Shown in pieces: positions 1 to 8,925 of a stretch of DNA of 64,000 nucleotides. The notes beneath the pieces are model-generated. The model was not told the origin of the DNA and did no database searches. It saw only the letters and a list, made by a program, of their open reading frames with translations. The position numbers and the translations under genes are program-made. The stretch comes from CAVSRC01 sp963743015 (GTDB taxonomy: Bacteria; Pseudomonadota; Alphaproteobacteria; Rhizobiales; Kaistiaceae): NCBI GenBank assembly GCA_963743015.1, contig CAVUOD010000014.1, forward strand, positions 372,001-436,000, given 5' to 3'. Numbering within the stretch: position 1 is the stretch's first letter; every line of letters begins with the position of its first letter.

Positions 1-1632
1 TCGACATCGAAGAACTTGTTCGAACTCGACCGTGGTCGCCTGCTGGTTGAGGGGGAGCCGCTCCACGATCCTGACGGCTTCCTTCAGCACGCCCCATCGG
101 TAGTCGAACCACGCAAACTGGTCCCAGTCTTGGCCCGGGCTATGCTTGCTCTCCACCTGCAGCGCTCGCGCAAACAACGAAAGCGCCTTGTCGGTGCTTC
201 CGTTCTGCAGATCGAGCCAGCCCATCATGTAGGTGGCGTCGTCCGCTATCGGTGTTGCCGTCGAGACGGCTTCGAACTGGGCACGCGCCTCAGCAGCTCG
301 GCCGGAGAAATCGGGCAGAACCGCGGAGAGCGGCTTGTTGTCAAACAGTTCTGGATTTCGATTGATGAAAACCAGACTGCCGTCGACCAAACCGCTGCCG
401 ATGGGAACCGTATCCTCCGGCTCAGGAGCGTTGGGGTCGATCGCCAACAGTCCCTTCAAGTCATCGACGGTCTCTTGAGGCGTGTCCGAAGTCGTGCGGC
501 TCTTGGCAGCCTCGAGCGCCTCGTGCACCAGAGACTGAACGATCTGATAGCCGCTGGCATAATGCAGAACGTCGCTGATCGGCGAGTTCGGCCTGGCCTT
601 CAACGCATCGGTGAAATCGCCCAGCAAGAAGTATGCGAACTCGATGAATGGGTCGTTCGGCTCGGTCGCGATCAGGTTCTGGGCACGGCGTCTGATGTCG
701 GGAAATTTCGTGCGCGGGCCGAAGACGTCGTACCGCCAATACTGCCCTGCCTCGAGACGCTGAATGGGACCTAGCGGAAGGAAAGACCAGACGTGCGAGC
801 GCAACTTGCTGGACCCAACATCATCGAAAACGGCATCGAGCTCCCGGTTGGCCACGTCCGGCGAGGTGTCCCTCGCCAGATTCCGGGTTGCCCGGGCAAC
901 GTCCGGCCACAGGCTGAAATCGTCCTTGGCCAGGGATCGGTCCTGGTGCAGGAGCGCGCGCAGGGAAGACCTGAAGTGGCGAATGGAAAGCTCCGCCGGG
1001 TCAGCCGCGACGTAATAGCGATTGCCCATGCCATTGGCATCAAAGCTGGCCGCGTAAGCGTAGCCGGGCCCGCCGGCCAGCCGATAGATCGGGAGATAGC
1101 TGTCAAGCGAGCGTGCCGGATCGTCCAGCAAATCGACGAGTGAGCCGAACTGGGGAAAATCTGTTATTTCGGCCCAACCACTGACTTCCTCCAATCTTGC
1201 CTTACCCCAGGTGACGAAGACCCAGGTCACGTCGGTTGAATCGTCGGGCGACCAGGTGATCGTGGTCGGTGACGCGCCGATGCCCTGGCTGAGATCGCCG
1301 ATCTCCTTCTGGACAGCATCACGGTTCAATTTCACCGGAGCCGCGTGGACCATGGCGTAGAGCGTGGTCCCATCCCGGGCGTGGAGGAGCCTGGCGGAAA
1401 TGACGAGGTCGCCGGCATGGCCCTTCTTGTGCAGTTCCCGCGTGCATTGCGTGGTGTCGGCGTATTCGGCGCTCGGCCCGCAGGCATAGGTCCGGTAGTT
1501 CGGATCGTCCGGTGCGTTACTGCCCAGCGGGAAGCCGTCAACCACGTATTGGTCAGCTTGAACCGCGCTTGCCGCCAGCAAAGCAACCGACAGTGCCAGC
1601 CCGACAACGCACGCCTGCGCTCGCGTAGCCAT
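1..1632 (-). CDS. Secreted protein of unknown function, 3' end cut by window edge
   Basis: An open frame of 544 codons runs from the ATG at 1630-1632 off the left edge of the window, so the C-terminus is missing. The first 26 or so residues form a clear Sec signal peptide (basic start MATRAQ, then a hydrophobic core ending SAVQA), so the product should be periplasmic or secreted. No catalytic motif is visible. The last visible ~80 residues contain a TPR-like stretch (YMMGWLDLQNGSTDKALSLF), suggesting a protein-interaction region. A run of eight G lies just before the start and may act as ribosome-binding site. The family is not recognised. Confidence 0.75.
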   Translation of the reverse strand, partial: MATRAQACVVGLALSVALLAASAVQADQYVVDGFPLGSNAPDDPNYRTYACGPSAEYADTTQCTRELHKKGHAGDLVISARLLHARDGTTLYAMVHAAPVKLNRDAVQKEIGDLSQGIGASPTTITWSPDDSTDVTWVFVTWGKARLEEVSGWAEITDFPQFGSLVDLLDDPARSLDSYLPIYRLAGGPGYAYAASFDANGMGNRYYVAADPAELSIRHFRSSLRALLHQDRSLAKDDFSLWPDVARATRNLARDTSPDVANRELDAVFDDVGSSKLRSHVWSFLPLGPIQRLEAGQYWRYDVFGPRTKFPDIRRRAQNLIATEPNDPFIEFAYFLLGDFTDALKARPNSPISDVLHYASGYQIVQSLVHEALEAAKSRTTSDTPQETVDDLKGLLAIDPNAPEPEDTVPIGSGLVDGSLVFINRNPELFDNKPLSAVLPDFSGRAAEARAQFEAVSTATPIADDATYMMGWLDLQNGSTDKALSLFARALQVESKHSPGQDWDQFAWFDYRWGVLKEAVRIVERLPLNQQATTVEFEQVLRCR

Positions 1633-1849
1633 CGAATACCCCCCCCAACAGCCTTTGAGGTGGTTTCATTACACCTCAACCGCGTGTCCAGGTAAAGATG
1701 CACGGATTGAGGCTCACCCGTTGCCCTAGTGACAGCCGGGCAAATATCGTGTGTGTGCCGCGTTCATTCCAAGTCACGCGTCGCGCTCGCAGTTGCCTGC
1801 ACCGGCAGGTGCTGCGCGTCCCTCGTGCCTCGGCACACCTTCGCCTGAT

Positions 1850-2620
1850 CTATCTTCTGCGGAAGACGGGCGGTCGCTTTTCCTTGAATGCCGCTCGGCC
1901 TTCGGCAGCATCTTCGGTGGCAAAGCAGATCGTCTGAAGATCGCGCTCGTATTCGATCGCCTTTTCCAGCGGCATGGTGAATGCCGCCCTCAGATTGAGC
2001 TTTGCGGTTTCGGCAGCAATCGGCGCACGCATGGCGATGGTGGAGGCAATTGCGCCGGCACGCGCCAGAAGATCGGTCATCTCGGTCACCTCGCTGACCA
2101 GCCCCCAGGAAAGAGCCCTGGCTGCGTCGATCGGATCGCCGGTCATGACCATCAGCGCCGCGTTCGACGGACCGATGGAATGAGCGAGGAAGCTGCTCAT
2201 GCCCCCGCCGCCGATCCAGCCGAGCTTGATCTCCGGCGCCGCGAAGCTGGCGCTTTGTGCTGCAATGCGAATGTCGCAACTCATCGCCAGCTCGAGCCCA
2301 CCGCCGAACGCATAGCCATTGACGGCGGCGATGGTCGGCTTCAGCAGCCGGCGGACGGCGTCGCAGTAGTCGGGCCGGTTACGGAAGTTCCACGGTGTAT
2401 CGTAGCGGTCGAGCTCGCGGATATCGGAGCCGGCGCAGAACGCGCGATCCCCAGCACCCGTCAGGATGACGCTGCGGATGCGGTCGTCATCGTTGCACCT
2501 GGCGACATGCGCCGTGATCGCGTCAGCCATCTCCGGCGTTACCGAATTGAGCTTTTGCGGACGATTGAGGGTGATTGTGGCAACGGCGCCATCAACGGAG
2601 AATACGATGTCGTCGGTCAT
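1850..2620 (-). CDS. Enoyl-CoA hydratase/isomerase family protein (crotonase), copy 1
   Basis: The 256-residue protein is full length for the crotonase superfamily. It has the CoA/oxyanion-hole signatures RAFCAGSDI (about 59-67) and NGYAFGGGLELAMSCD (101-116). Glu110 and Glu130 occupy the positions of the two catalytic glutamates of enoyl-CoA hydratase, so hydration or dehydration of an acyl-CoA is plausible. The gene lies 36 bp downstream of a CaiB-type CoA-transferase on the same strand and is probably co-transcribed with it: the transferase would make the CoA ester and the crotonase would act on it. The exact substrate cannot be read from the sequence. It is a paralogue of the gene at 5818-6576. 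Confidence 0.9.
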   Translation of the reverse strand: MTDDIVFSVDGAVATITLNRPQKLNSVTPEMADAITAHVARCNDDDRIRSVILTGAGDRAFCAGSDIRELDRYDTPWNFRNRPDYCDAVRRLLKPTIAAVNGYAFGGGLELAMSCDIRIAAQSASFAAPEIKLGWIGGGGMSSFLAHSIGPSNAALMVMTGDPIDAARALSWGLVSEVTEMTDLLARAGAIASTIAMRAPIAAETAKLNLRAAFTMPLEKAIEYERDLQTICFATEDAAEGRAAFKEKRPPVFRRR

Positions 2621-2656
2621 GACAATGTTTCCATTGTTACTGCCGGCACGCGTGGC

Positions 2657-3856
2657 TCACGTCTCTTCCGTGCCGGCGAAGATGGCACCCGAGGCGATCA
2701 GTTGCGTGATCCGCGCCTCGTCGTAGCCGGCTTCGCGCAGAACCGCGCGGCTGTGTTCGCCGGCGAGCGGCGCACCCCGTTCGACCTGAGACGGGGTCTT
2801 GCTGAAGCGGATCGGGAAGCCCGGCGTTTTCACCCGACCTTCGGTCGGATGGTCATATTCGACGAATGTGCCGTTATGGATGACCTGCGGATCGGCGAGG
2901 AGGTCGGCATAGCCATAGACCGGGCCGCACCAGATATCGTGTTGGCGCAACAGATCCAGCCACTCAGCCGTGGTGCGCTCGGCCAGTCGCTCGCGCGTAC
3001 GCGCAAAGATATCGTCGCGACGTGTCCATGAATCGACCTCGTCGTCCATCGACAGGAACGACGGCTCGCCGATCAGCTCGCCAAACTTCCTGAGCGGCGG
3101 GAAGGACACGATGATGTAGCCATCACGCGTGGCGAAGACGCCGTAGGGCGAGCGGATATAGACGTGAGCATGCGGCTCGGCTGACCGCAACTGGGGCTTG
3201 CCCGCGACCGTGAACACCGACAATTCCTGCATCTGCAGTGTCGTGATCGCGTCGAGCATGTTGACCTCGACAAGCTGGCCTTCGCCGGTGCGCTCGCGGT
3301 GAAGCAACGCGGCAAGGACGCCCTCGAATGCCGTGTAGGCGGTGACCGCATCGACGAGGTACTGGCCGGCCGGGTTCGGCGGTTCGTTGGCGCGGCCGGC
3401 CGACAGCATCGCGCCCGACAAGCCCTGCAGCAGGAGGTCCTGACCCGGCCAGTCGACATAGGGCCCGCTTTCGCCGTAGCCCGAGATTGATGCGTAAATG
3501 ATGCGCCGGTTGATAGCGCACAGTGCAGCGTAGTCGACGCCCAGACGTTTGGCGGCGCCCGGCCGATAGTTCTGCAGGAAGACATCCGCGCTGCGTACGA
3601 GGTCATAGAGAACGGCTTTGCCATCTGCCGACTTCAGGTCGATGGCGAGCGATCGCTTGTTGCGGTTTAGCGACAGGAACGAGACATTGATCCTGTTGCC
3701 GCGCGCGCCGCCGGCGGCGACGTGCCGCTGCCATTCCCCGGTCACCGGCTCAACCTTGACGACATCGGCGCCGAGATCGCCCAGGCGCTGTGCGGCGAAT
3801 GGGCCGGCCATGGCAATCGAGCAGTCCAGAACGCGATAGCCAGACAAAATGCCCAC
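2657..3856 (-). CDS. CaiB/BaiF family (class III) CoA-transferase, copy 1
   Basis: The 399-residue product moves CoA between carboxylic acids. It begins GILSGYRVLDCSIAMAGP, the standard family start, and carries the NRNKRSLAIDLK block and an Asp at residue 169 within YLVDAVTAY. That Asp matches the nucleophile of formyl-CoA transferase, which forms the aspartyl-CoA anhydride. A much longer frame extends upstream, but it overlaps the neighbouring gene and reads as noise, so the GTG at 3854-3856 was chosen as start. It lies 5 bp after the solute-binding-like gene and just before crotonase copy 1. Substrate unknown. Confidence 0.88.
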   Translation of the reverse strand: MGILSGYRVLDCSIAMAGPFAAQRLGDLGADVVKVEPVTGEWQRHVAAGGARGNRINVSFLSLNRNKRSLAIDLKSADGKAVLYDLVRSADVFLQNYRPGAAKRLGVDYAALCAINRRIIYASISGYGESGPYVDWPGQDLLLQGLSGAMLSAGRANEPPNPAGQYLVDAVTAYTAFEGVLAALLHRERTGEGQLVEVNMLDAITTLQMQELSVFTVAGKPQLRSAEPHAHVYIRSPYGVFATRDGYIIVSFPPLRKFGELIGEPSFLSMDDEVDSWTRRDDIFARTRERLAERTTAEWLDLLRQHDIWCGPVYGYADLLADPQVIHNGTFVEYDHPTEGRVKTPGFPIRFSKTPSQVERGAPLAGEHSRAVLREAGYDEARITQLIASGAIFAGTEET

Positions 3857-3861
3857 GGCGC

Positions 3862-5062
3862 TCAACCTTCCAGCTGCGCGGCAGCAGACGCGACTTGATG
3901 CTGAAAGATGATCGACGCCGCATCGGAGACCTTGTCCAAGGCCTCCGTGCGCCCGATCTGGCGGCGGCAATAGGACTCGATCGCTTGGCCGGCTGCCGCC
4001 TGGAAGCGGATGTAGGACGGTCGCCGCGGTCTTATCCAGGCCGTCTCGATCGAGCGCCGGACACGCGAATAGAAGCCGCCGAAGCGAGCGTCGTTGGCGG
4101 CGCTCTCCCAACTCGTGACCAGCGCGGGTTGACCGTGGTTTTCGGCAATGATGTGGTCCTGTGCCTCGCGCGAGACGCAGAAGCGGACGAAGTCAAACGC
4201 CACCTCCCGGTGTCGCGTGGTCGCAGAGACCGCGAGGCCGGTGCCCCCGAGCATCGAGCCTGCTTCGAACGGCGCCTGCAAGCCGCAGAAATCGGAAAAG
4301 CGCAGCGGCGCTCGCATGTCGGCCTCGGCATAGGTGGCATAACCGTAGACCGATGGCGTAAAGGCAACGTCATCTCGCGCGACCATCGCTTCCGATATCT
4401 GGATGGCGTTCCAGTCGCACGCATCGGGGGGCGACAGTGCAAGCACCTCGTCGAGGGCGTCGAGGGCGATCCCCATTGTGCCGCGATCGAATGTGAAGGG
4501 CGCGTCCGGGTCGGTGGCGATCGGTTTGCCAAGATTGGCCATCAGGCTGGCGACCGTGGCGAAAGCGTGAGGCGACGCGACCGGCATGGCAATCCTGAAG
4601 TCCGACCCGCTGCAGTCGCTGTCCAAGCGCCACCGTTTCGGCCCAGCTATTCGGAACGCCCTCACCCGCCCGCTCAAGCAAATCCGGCCGATAAGCTGCA
4701 TGCGGCGTCGCCGCATCGACGGGTGCGGCCCAGACATGGCCGGCGTAGCGATAGCTCGCCAACGAGGCGCCGACGTAGAGGTGGTCGGCGCCGGGCCCAA
4801 GTCGGTCGGGGACCGCTTCCTCGAGCGGAAGCAAGGCCTGCGAGGCCGTAATGTCGCCGCAGAACGGATGATCGATGATCAGGAAGTCATATTTGCCGGC
4901 GATCTCGGCGATCGGCTGATGCTCGAAGTCGCTGAGCGGCCGAATCGTCCAGTCGATGGCGACATCCGGAAAGGAGCGCTGGAACGCTTCGGACAGTGGA
5001 GCGAGCGGGCCGACAGCGCGGCGATGTCCCCAGCCAAGTCCTTTCAGCCTTAGTTTGCTCAT
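3862..5062 (-). pseudogene. Solute-binding-protein-like gene without signal peptide, frameshifted
   Basis: Two overlapping frames together encode one ABC-type extracellular solute-binding-like protein of about 400 residues. The first runs from the ATG at 5062 (MSKLRLKGLGWGHRR) to about 4610. The second continues from about 4600 (FRIAMPVASPHAF) to the stop at 3862. Removing one base near 4596 would join them (..GQRLQRVGL then RIAMPV..). There is no signal peptide or lipobox at the start, so even the repaired protein would be predicted cytosolic, which is odd for this family. It is transcribed with the CoA-transferase and divergently from the GntR gene. It may be a sensor or a ligand carrier, or an inactivated gene; this is inference. 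Confidence 0.7.
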
Positions 5063-5111
5063 GCATAGTCCTTTTGGGTAAACTTGGGGTCACCGCCTCA
5101 GGAACGAACGC

Positions 5112-5891
5112 TTGCCTCGATCATCGAACGTGACCCAATCGCCCGACTCGACTCCGCGTGCGAGCCTTGTTGATCGGGCGCACGACGAACTGCTGCGCCT
5201 GATTGCCGACGGCGTGGTCGCGGAGGGTGAGCGGATCATCATTGACCGCATCGCCCGCAGCCACGGAATCAGCCTGATTCCGGTTCGCGAGGCGCTGGCC
5301 CGTCTGCACGCGGAGGGGCTGGTATCGTTCGAGCGGAACAAGGGCTACAGGGTCGCGCCGCGCCCGACGCTGGAAGAACTCGAACGGCTGTTCGAAGCGC
5401 GCCTTGTCATCGAGTTGGGTGCAGCTGAGCTGGCTCTTGAGCGCTGCACGCCGCAAGCGTTGAAAGAACTGAAGGCGATCAACAGGTTGATCGCGCGCGG
5501 CTCCTACGGGACGACGTTCCGCGGATTCCGCAAATTCGTTTCGCTGAACGAGCGCTTTCACGTCGAACTGGTGGCGCTGGCCGACAATCCGCCGCTGGCC
5601 GAGGCCTATCGCCGTCTCGGATATCACCAGAAGATCACCCGCCCAACCTCGGGGCGCGGCCCGGGCGACGTCAAACGCTTCGTGCGGGAGCACGACGAAA
5701 TCCTTCGCGCAATCGAAACGCGCGACCGTGCCGCGCTCCGCCGCGCGGTGACCAATCATATCGCCAGTGGCATCGAGCGCTTCGAGAGCGACTGGCCGAC
5801 CAGCGATACCGGACGTGTCAGTCACGGTCGCGTTTCCCGAAAGCCTCCGGGCCGGAGCGCTGCGATCCCAGCGCGAAAGACAGCGCCATAA
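5112..5891 (+). CDS. GntR family regulator, FCD (FadR/VanR) subfamily
   Basis: The N-terminal winged helix (about residues 20-75, with IPVREALARLHAEGLVSF) is typical of GntR proteins and is followed by an all-helical FCD ligand domain (about 85-225). Metal-type histidines are visible in LNERFHVEL, VREHDEIL and TNHIASG, but the usual Asp before the first His is replaced. The TTG at 5112 or the in-frame GTG at 5130 could be the start. The C-terminal ~30 residues extend past the usual domain end and overlap the 3' end of the convergent crotonase gene by 74 bp. It is the only regulator in cluster A and probably binds the palindromes at 7874 and 13987. Confidence 0.88.
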   Translation: MPRSSNVTQSPDSTPRASLVDRAHDELLRLIADGVVAEGERIIIDRIARSHGISLIPVREALARLHAEGLVSFERNKGYRVAPRPTLEELERLFEARLVIELGAAELALERCTPQALKELKAINRLIARGSYGTTFRGFRKFVSLNERFHVELVALADNPPLAEAYRRLGYHQKITRPTSGRGPGDVKRFVREHDEILRAIETRDRAALRRAVTNHIASGIERFESDWPTSDTGRVSHGRVSRKPPGRSAAIPARKTAP

Positions 5892-6576
5892 GCTCGCGTT
5901 CCATGGCAAGACCATTGCTGAGCCCGCCTTCCATGGCGGCGCGAATCCCTGCCTTGACCGTGACGGTTGCGATTTCCGAATAGCCCGCGATGGTGCCGGC
6001 CATCTGCCGCGCCTCGTCGACTTCCTGACCTTCTTCAACCAGGAACTCGACGACCCCGATGCGGTGGGCTTCCTGCGCGTCGATCGGTTGGCCGGAAAGC
6101 AGGATGCGGCTTGCCTGTCCGTAGCCGACCAGCCGCGTAAGCCGCTGCGAGAAGCCGCCGGCACCAAGCCAGCCGTGGGTGACCTCGGGCGCTGCAAATC
6201 TGGCCGTGCGCGAGGCAACCCGGATGTCACAGTTGAGGGCGATCTCGAAACCGCCGCCATAGACCCAGCCCTTGAGCGCTGCGATCAACGGTTTGCGGAC
6301 AGCATTGAATTCCAAGGCATAGTTGATCGCGTTCCGCCATGCCCAGGCATCGGGATAGCGCTCGAGGGTATGGAGATCGGTGCCGGCACAAAACGCGCGC
6401 TCGCCGGCGCCGCGGACTAGTATGACGCGCACATCCGCATCCGCATCGAGGCCAACCAGCGACTCATGGATCGCCGCCGCCATCTCGGGCGTAATCGCGT
6501 TGTGCTTGGCAGGCCGATTGAGCACCAGCTCGGCGGTGCCGTTGCCCGGCTTCTCGATGGCGATTTCGTCAATCAT
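5818..6576 (-). CDS. Enoyl-CoA hydratase/isomerase family protein (crotonase), copy 2
   Basis: This 252-residue crotonase has the oxyanion motifs RAFCAGTDL (60-68) and GWVYGGGFEIALNCD (103-117). Glu111 and Glu131 sit at the two catalytic positions. It is closely related in layout to copy 1 at 1850-2620. Its ATG overlaps the stop of the upstream CoA-transferase in an ATGA arrangement, which implies translational coupling and action on the same CoA ester. A second transferase/crotonase pair in one cluster suggests either two steps of one pathway or two related substrates. Confidence 0.9.
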   Translation of the reverse strand: MIDEIAIEKPGNGTAELVLNRPAKHNAITPEMAAAIHESLVGLDADADVRVILVRGAGERAFCAGTDLHTLERYPDAWAWRNAINYALEFNAVRKPLIAALKGWVYGGGFEIALNCDIRVASRTARFAAPEVTHGWLGAGGFSQRLTRLVGYGQASRILLSGQPIDAQEAHRIGVVEFLVEEGQEVDEARQMAGTIAGYSEIATVTVKAGIRAAMEGGLSNGLAMERELMALSFALGSQRSGPEAFGKRDRD

Positions 6577-7814
6577 GCCGCCGCTCCGGAGGAGAGAAGC
6601 CCGTCGGCTTCCGCTTGCGAGTAGCCGAGATCCTTGAGGATTTCGGCGGTGTGCTCGCCCAGGTGCGGCGCCCCGCGCATGGCCGGCGACGGATCGGTCG
6701 AAAAGCGGATGGACGGCGCAGTTGTCGTCAGCGGCCCGGCGCGCGGGTGCTCGTAGGTCACGAAGTAGGATTCGAACTGCGGGTGGCTGCGGACCGTCTC
6801 ATAGTCATTCACCGGTCCCGACCAGACCCCGGCGGCGAAGAGCGCGTCGATCGCGTCTTCGGTCCGCCATTTGGCGATCGCCGCGGCAACGACCGGGTAG
6901 ATGCGATCACGCCAGGCGTTGATCTCGTCGCGCGCTTCGGGATCATCGGGTTTCTCACCGGCGAGGCGCGCAAGCTCTTGCGAGCCGACGACCTCGGCAA
7001 TCGCCGCCAGGCTCGACTGGGCGATTGCCAGCCATCCGTCGGCCGTGCGGTAGAGACCATAGGGCGGCTCCATCCAGGTCGAGGCATAAGGCTGGTTGAC
7101 GCGCGGCGCCTCACGTCCGGTCGTGAGATAGGTGGTGAGTTCCTGGATCTGGACTTCGAGCGCTGCTCCGAGAAGAGAAACCTTGATCTCGGCCCCCTTG
7201 CCCGTCCGCGAGCGCTGGATGATGCCAGCCAGCACGCCTTCGCTGGCGAGGTGCGAGGCCATCACGTCGATCATGTAGACCGGTGAGGGATGCGGCAGCG
7301 CGTCCTTGGCTCCGGCGTTCCACATCATTCCAGAAAATGCCTGGACGAGGAGATCCTGTCCCGGCCGCGAAACCATCGGCCCCTCATCGCCGTAGCCGGA
7401 GATCGAGACATAGACGAGGTCGGGCTTGAGTTCCGACAGCGTTGCGTAACCGATGCCGAGCCGGTCGGCGACGCCCGGCCGGAAGTTCTGGACAACGGCG
7501 TCGGCCGTCTTGACCAGCCTGTAGAGCACCTCGCGCCCTGCCTCGCTTTTCAGATCGAGCGCGAGCGACCGCTTGTTGCGGTTGAGCGTCAGATAGGGCG
7601 TCGTCTCGCCGCCGAGATGAACGTCGGCCATCGGCGCGACGCGCGTGAAGTCGGGTCGCTGCGGTCCCTCGATCTTGATGACGTCGGCACCCATGTCAGC
7701 CAGTCGCTGGGTCGACAGGGGCCCAGCCATGGCCAGCGTCAGATCCACGATGCGCAGGCCGGAGAGTGGCCCTCGGTCCTGCCCGCTGTTGTCTTGCCCC
7801 ACACTGCCAGTCAT
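6573..7814 (-). CDS. CaiB/BaiF family (class III) CoA-transferase, copy 2
   Basis: This class III CoA-transferase has LSGLRIVDLTLAMAGPL near the start, the NRNKRSLALDLK block and the presumed nucleophilic Asp in PVYMIDVMAS (about residue 183 from this start). The start is uncertain. The ATG at 7814 gives a usual family N-terminus; in-frame alternatives are the ATG at 7850 and the TTG at 7865. The gene is the first of a two-gene unit with crotonase copy 2. A 12-bp perfect palindrome, also found before the transporter operon, lies just upstream at 7874-7885. Confidence 0.87.
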   Translation of the reverse strand: MTGSVGQDNSGQDRGPLSGLRIVDLTLAMAGPLSTQRLADMGADVIKIEGPQRPDFTRVAPMADVHLGGETTPYLTLNRNKRSLALDLKSEAGREVLYRLVKTADAVVQNFRPGVADRLGIGYATLSELKPDLVYVSISGYGDEGPMVSRPGQDLLVQAFSGMMWNAGAKDALPHPSPVYMIDVMASHLASEGVLAGIIQRSRTGKGAEIKVSLLGAALEVQIQELTTYLTTGREAPRVNQPYASTWMEPPYGLYRTADGWLAIAQSSLAAIAEVVGSQELARLAGEKPDDPEARDEINAWRDRIYPVVAAAIAKWRTEDAIDALFAAGVWSGPVNDYETVRSHPQFESYFVTYEHPRAGPLTTTAPSIRFSTDPSPAMRGAPHLGEHTAEILKDLGYSQAEADGLLSSGAAA

Positions 7815-7873
7815 CTCAGCTGCTCTTCTTCCCTGTTGCGTCGGTTCCATCCCGACAATCGCCAAGACACGAA

Positions 7874-7885
7874 ATCATATATGAT
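7874..7885. promoter_or_regulatory. Palindromic operator, probable GntR site 1
   Basis: ATCATATATGAT is a perfect 12-bp palindrome in an AT-rich patch between the permease stop (7918) and the CoA-transferase start. The same core recurs at 13991-14002 before the first gene of the transporter operon. I infer that the GntR protein encoded at 5112 binds both. The binding itself is not shown by sequence. Confidence 0.6.
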
Positions 7886-7917
7886 CTTTATGCCGTCGAA
7901 CTACGCCGATGGTGGCC

Positions 7918-8925
7918 TCATCCGCTCGTCATCTGCACCTCTTGAAGCCCGGAATTGGCGGCCTGGTCGCGACGCCGGCGTGCGGCGTCGGCGAAGCCGT
8001 TGACGCCGAGGGCAATAATCAGGATCAGGCCATAGGCGAAGCGCGCATAGAACGCGGAGACATGCGCGATGCTGAGCAGGTTCTGGACAAGGAAGAGCAC
8101 CGCCCCACCGGCAGCCGCGCCGAGAAGTCCGCCGCGACCGCCTGCCAGACTCACGCCGCCGAGAACCGCCGCTGCGATGCCGATCAGCGTGTAGGGGCCG
8201 GCCGCGGTAGGGTCGCCCGACCCGAGCGAAACGGTAAAGGCGAAGCCGGTGACCGCGGCGATGACGCCACCTGCCACATAGACGAAGAAACGCACCGCGA
8301 CCACGTCGACGCCGCTGGTGAACGCCGCACGGGCATCGCCGCCGGTGGCGAGCAGGTTGCGACCGAAGGCCGATTGGCGAAGCGGCAACCACGCCAACGC
8401 GACGGCAGCGGGAATCAACAAGGGCAGCGGAAACACGCCGAGACCGCCACCAAGCGCGATCATCCAGTCGGGCGCTTGTCCGCCCGCCATGGGCAGCACC
8501 TCCAGCGTTGCGCCGGAGAGCACCAGAAAGGAACCGAGCGTCGCGATGATCGGGGGGATACGGATGAGGGCGACCAGGACGCCATTTGCCGCGCCGACGC
8601 CCGCGCCGACGGCGACGGTCACCAGGATGACGAGGACCGGCGACGTAATTCCTTGACGAAAGAGCACACCGACAAGCACCGCGTTGACGAAGCCGGCGAG
8701 TGGCCCGATCGACAGATCGATACCGCCGCCGCCCGAGGCGATCGCCGGCGCTGCTGCCATGGCAATGAGCACGAGAGGCATGGCGACGGCCAGAATCGAC
8801 GGCCAGTTCGTCGGATCGAGGAAGGAACGGTCGAGATAGACGTTGACGGCGAGAAGCACGATTGCCGTGACGATTGCCGGCACGGCATAGGCGACGCGAC
8901 GGCGAAACGCTTCGAACGGATTCAT
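7918..8925 (-). CDS. Ribose-type (CUT2) ABC transporter permease
   Basis: This 335-residue inner-membrane protein has 8-10 hydrophobic segments and the RbsC/XylH family features (GGGGIDLSIGPLAGFVNA near 55-75, GRNLLATGGDARAA about two thirds along, LAGGRGGLLGAAAGGAVLF). It forms the channel with the second permease at 10558-11499. Its start overlaps the ATPase stop by ATGA, so it is in the same operon. It is the last gene of the importer set. Confidence 0.92.
   Translation of the reverse strand: MNPFEAFRRRVAYAVPAIVTAIVLLAVNVYLDRSFLDPTNWPSILAVAMPLVLIAMAAAPAIASGGGGIDLSIGPLAGFVNAVLVGVLFRQGITSPVLVILVTVAVGAGVGAANGVLVALIRIPPIIATLGSFLVLSGATLEVLPMAGGQAPDWMIALGGGLGVFPLPLLIPAAVALAWLPLRQSAFGRNLLATGGDARAAFTSGVDVVAVRFFVYVAGGVIAAVTGFAFTVSLGSGDPTAAGPYTLIGIAAAVLGGVSLAGGRGGLLGAAAGGAVLFLVQNLLSIAHVSAFYARFAYGLILIIALGVNGFADAARRRRDQAANSGLQEVQMTSG

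Noticed and set aside
1751..3031. Long plus-strand reading frame of 426 codons
   Set aside because: It lies antisense to the crotonase and CoA-transferase genes and has the low-complexity, Arg/Gly/Asp-rich composition of a GC-driven shadow frame. Similar long antisense frames (3790-4851, 7909-9054, 14953-16392, 45947-47206, 61407-63140) were rejected for the same reason.
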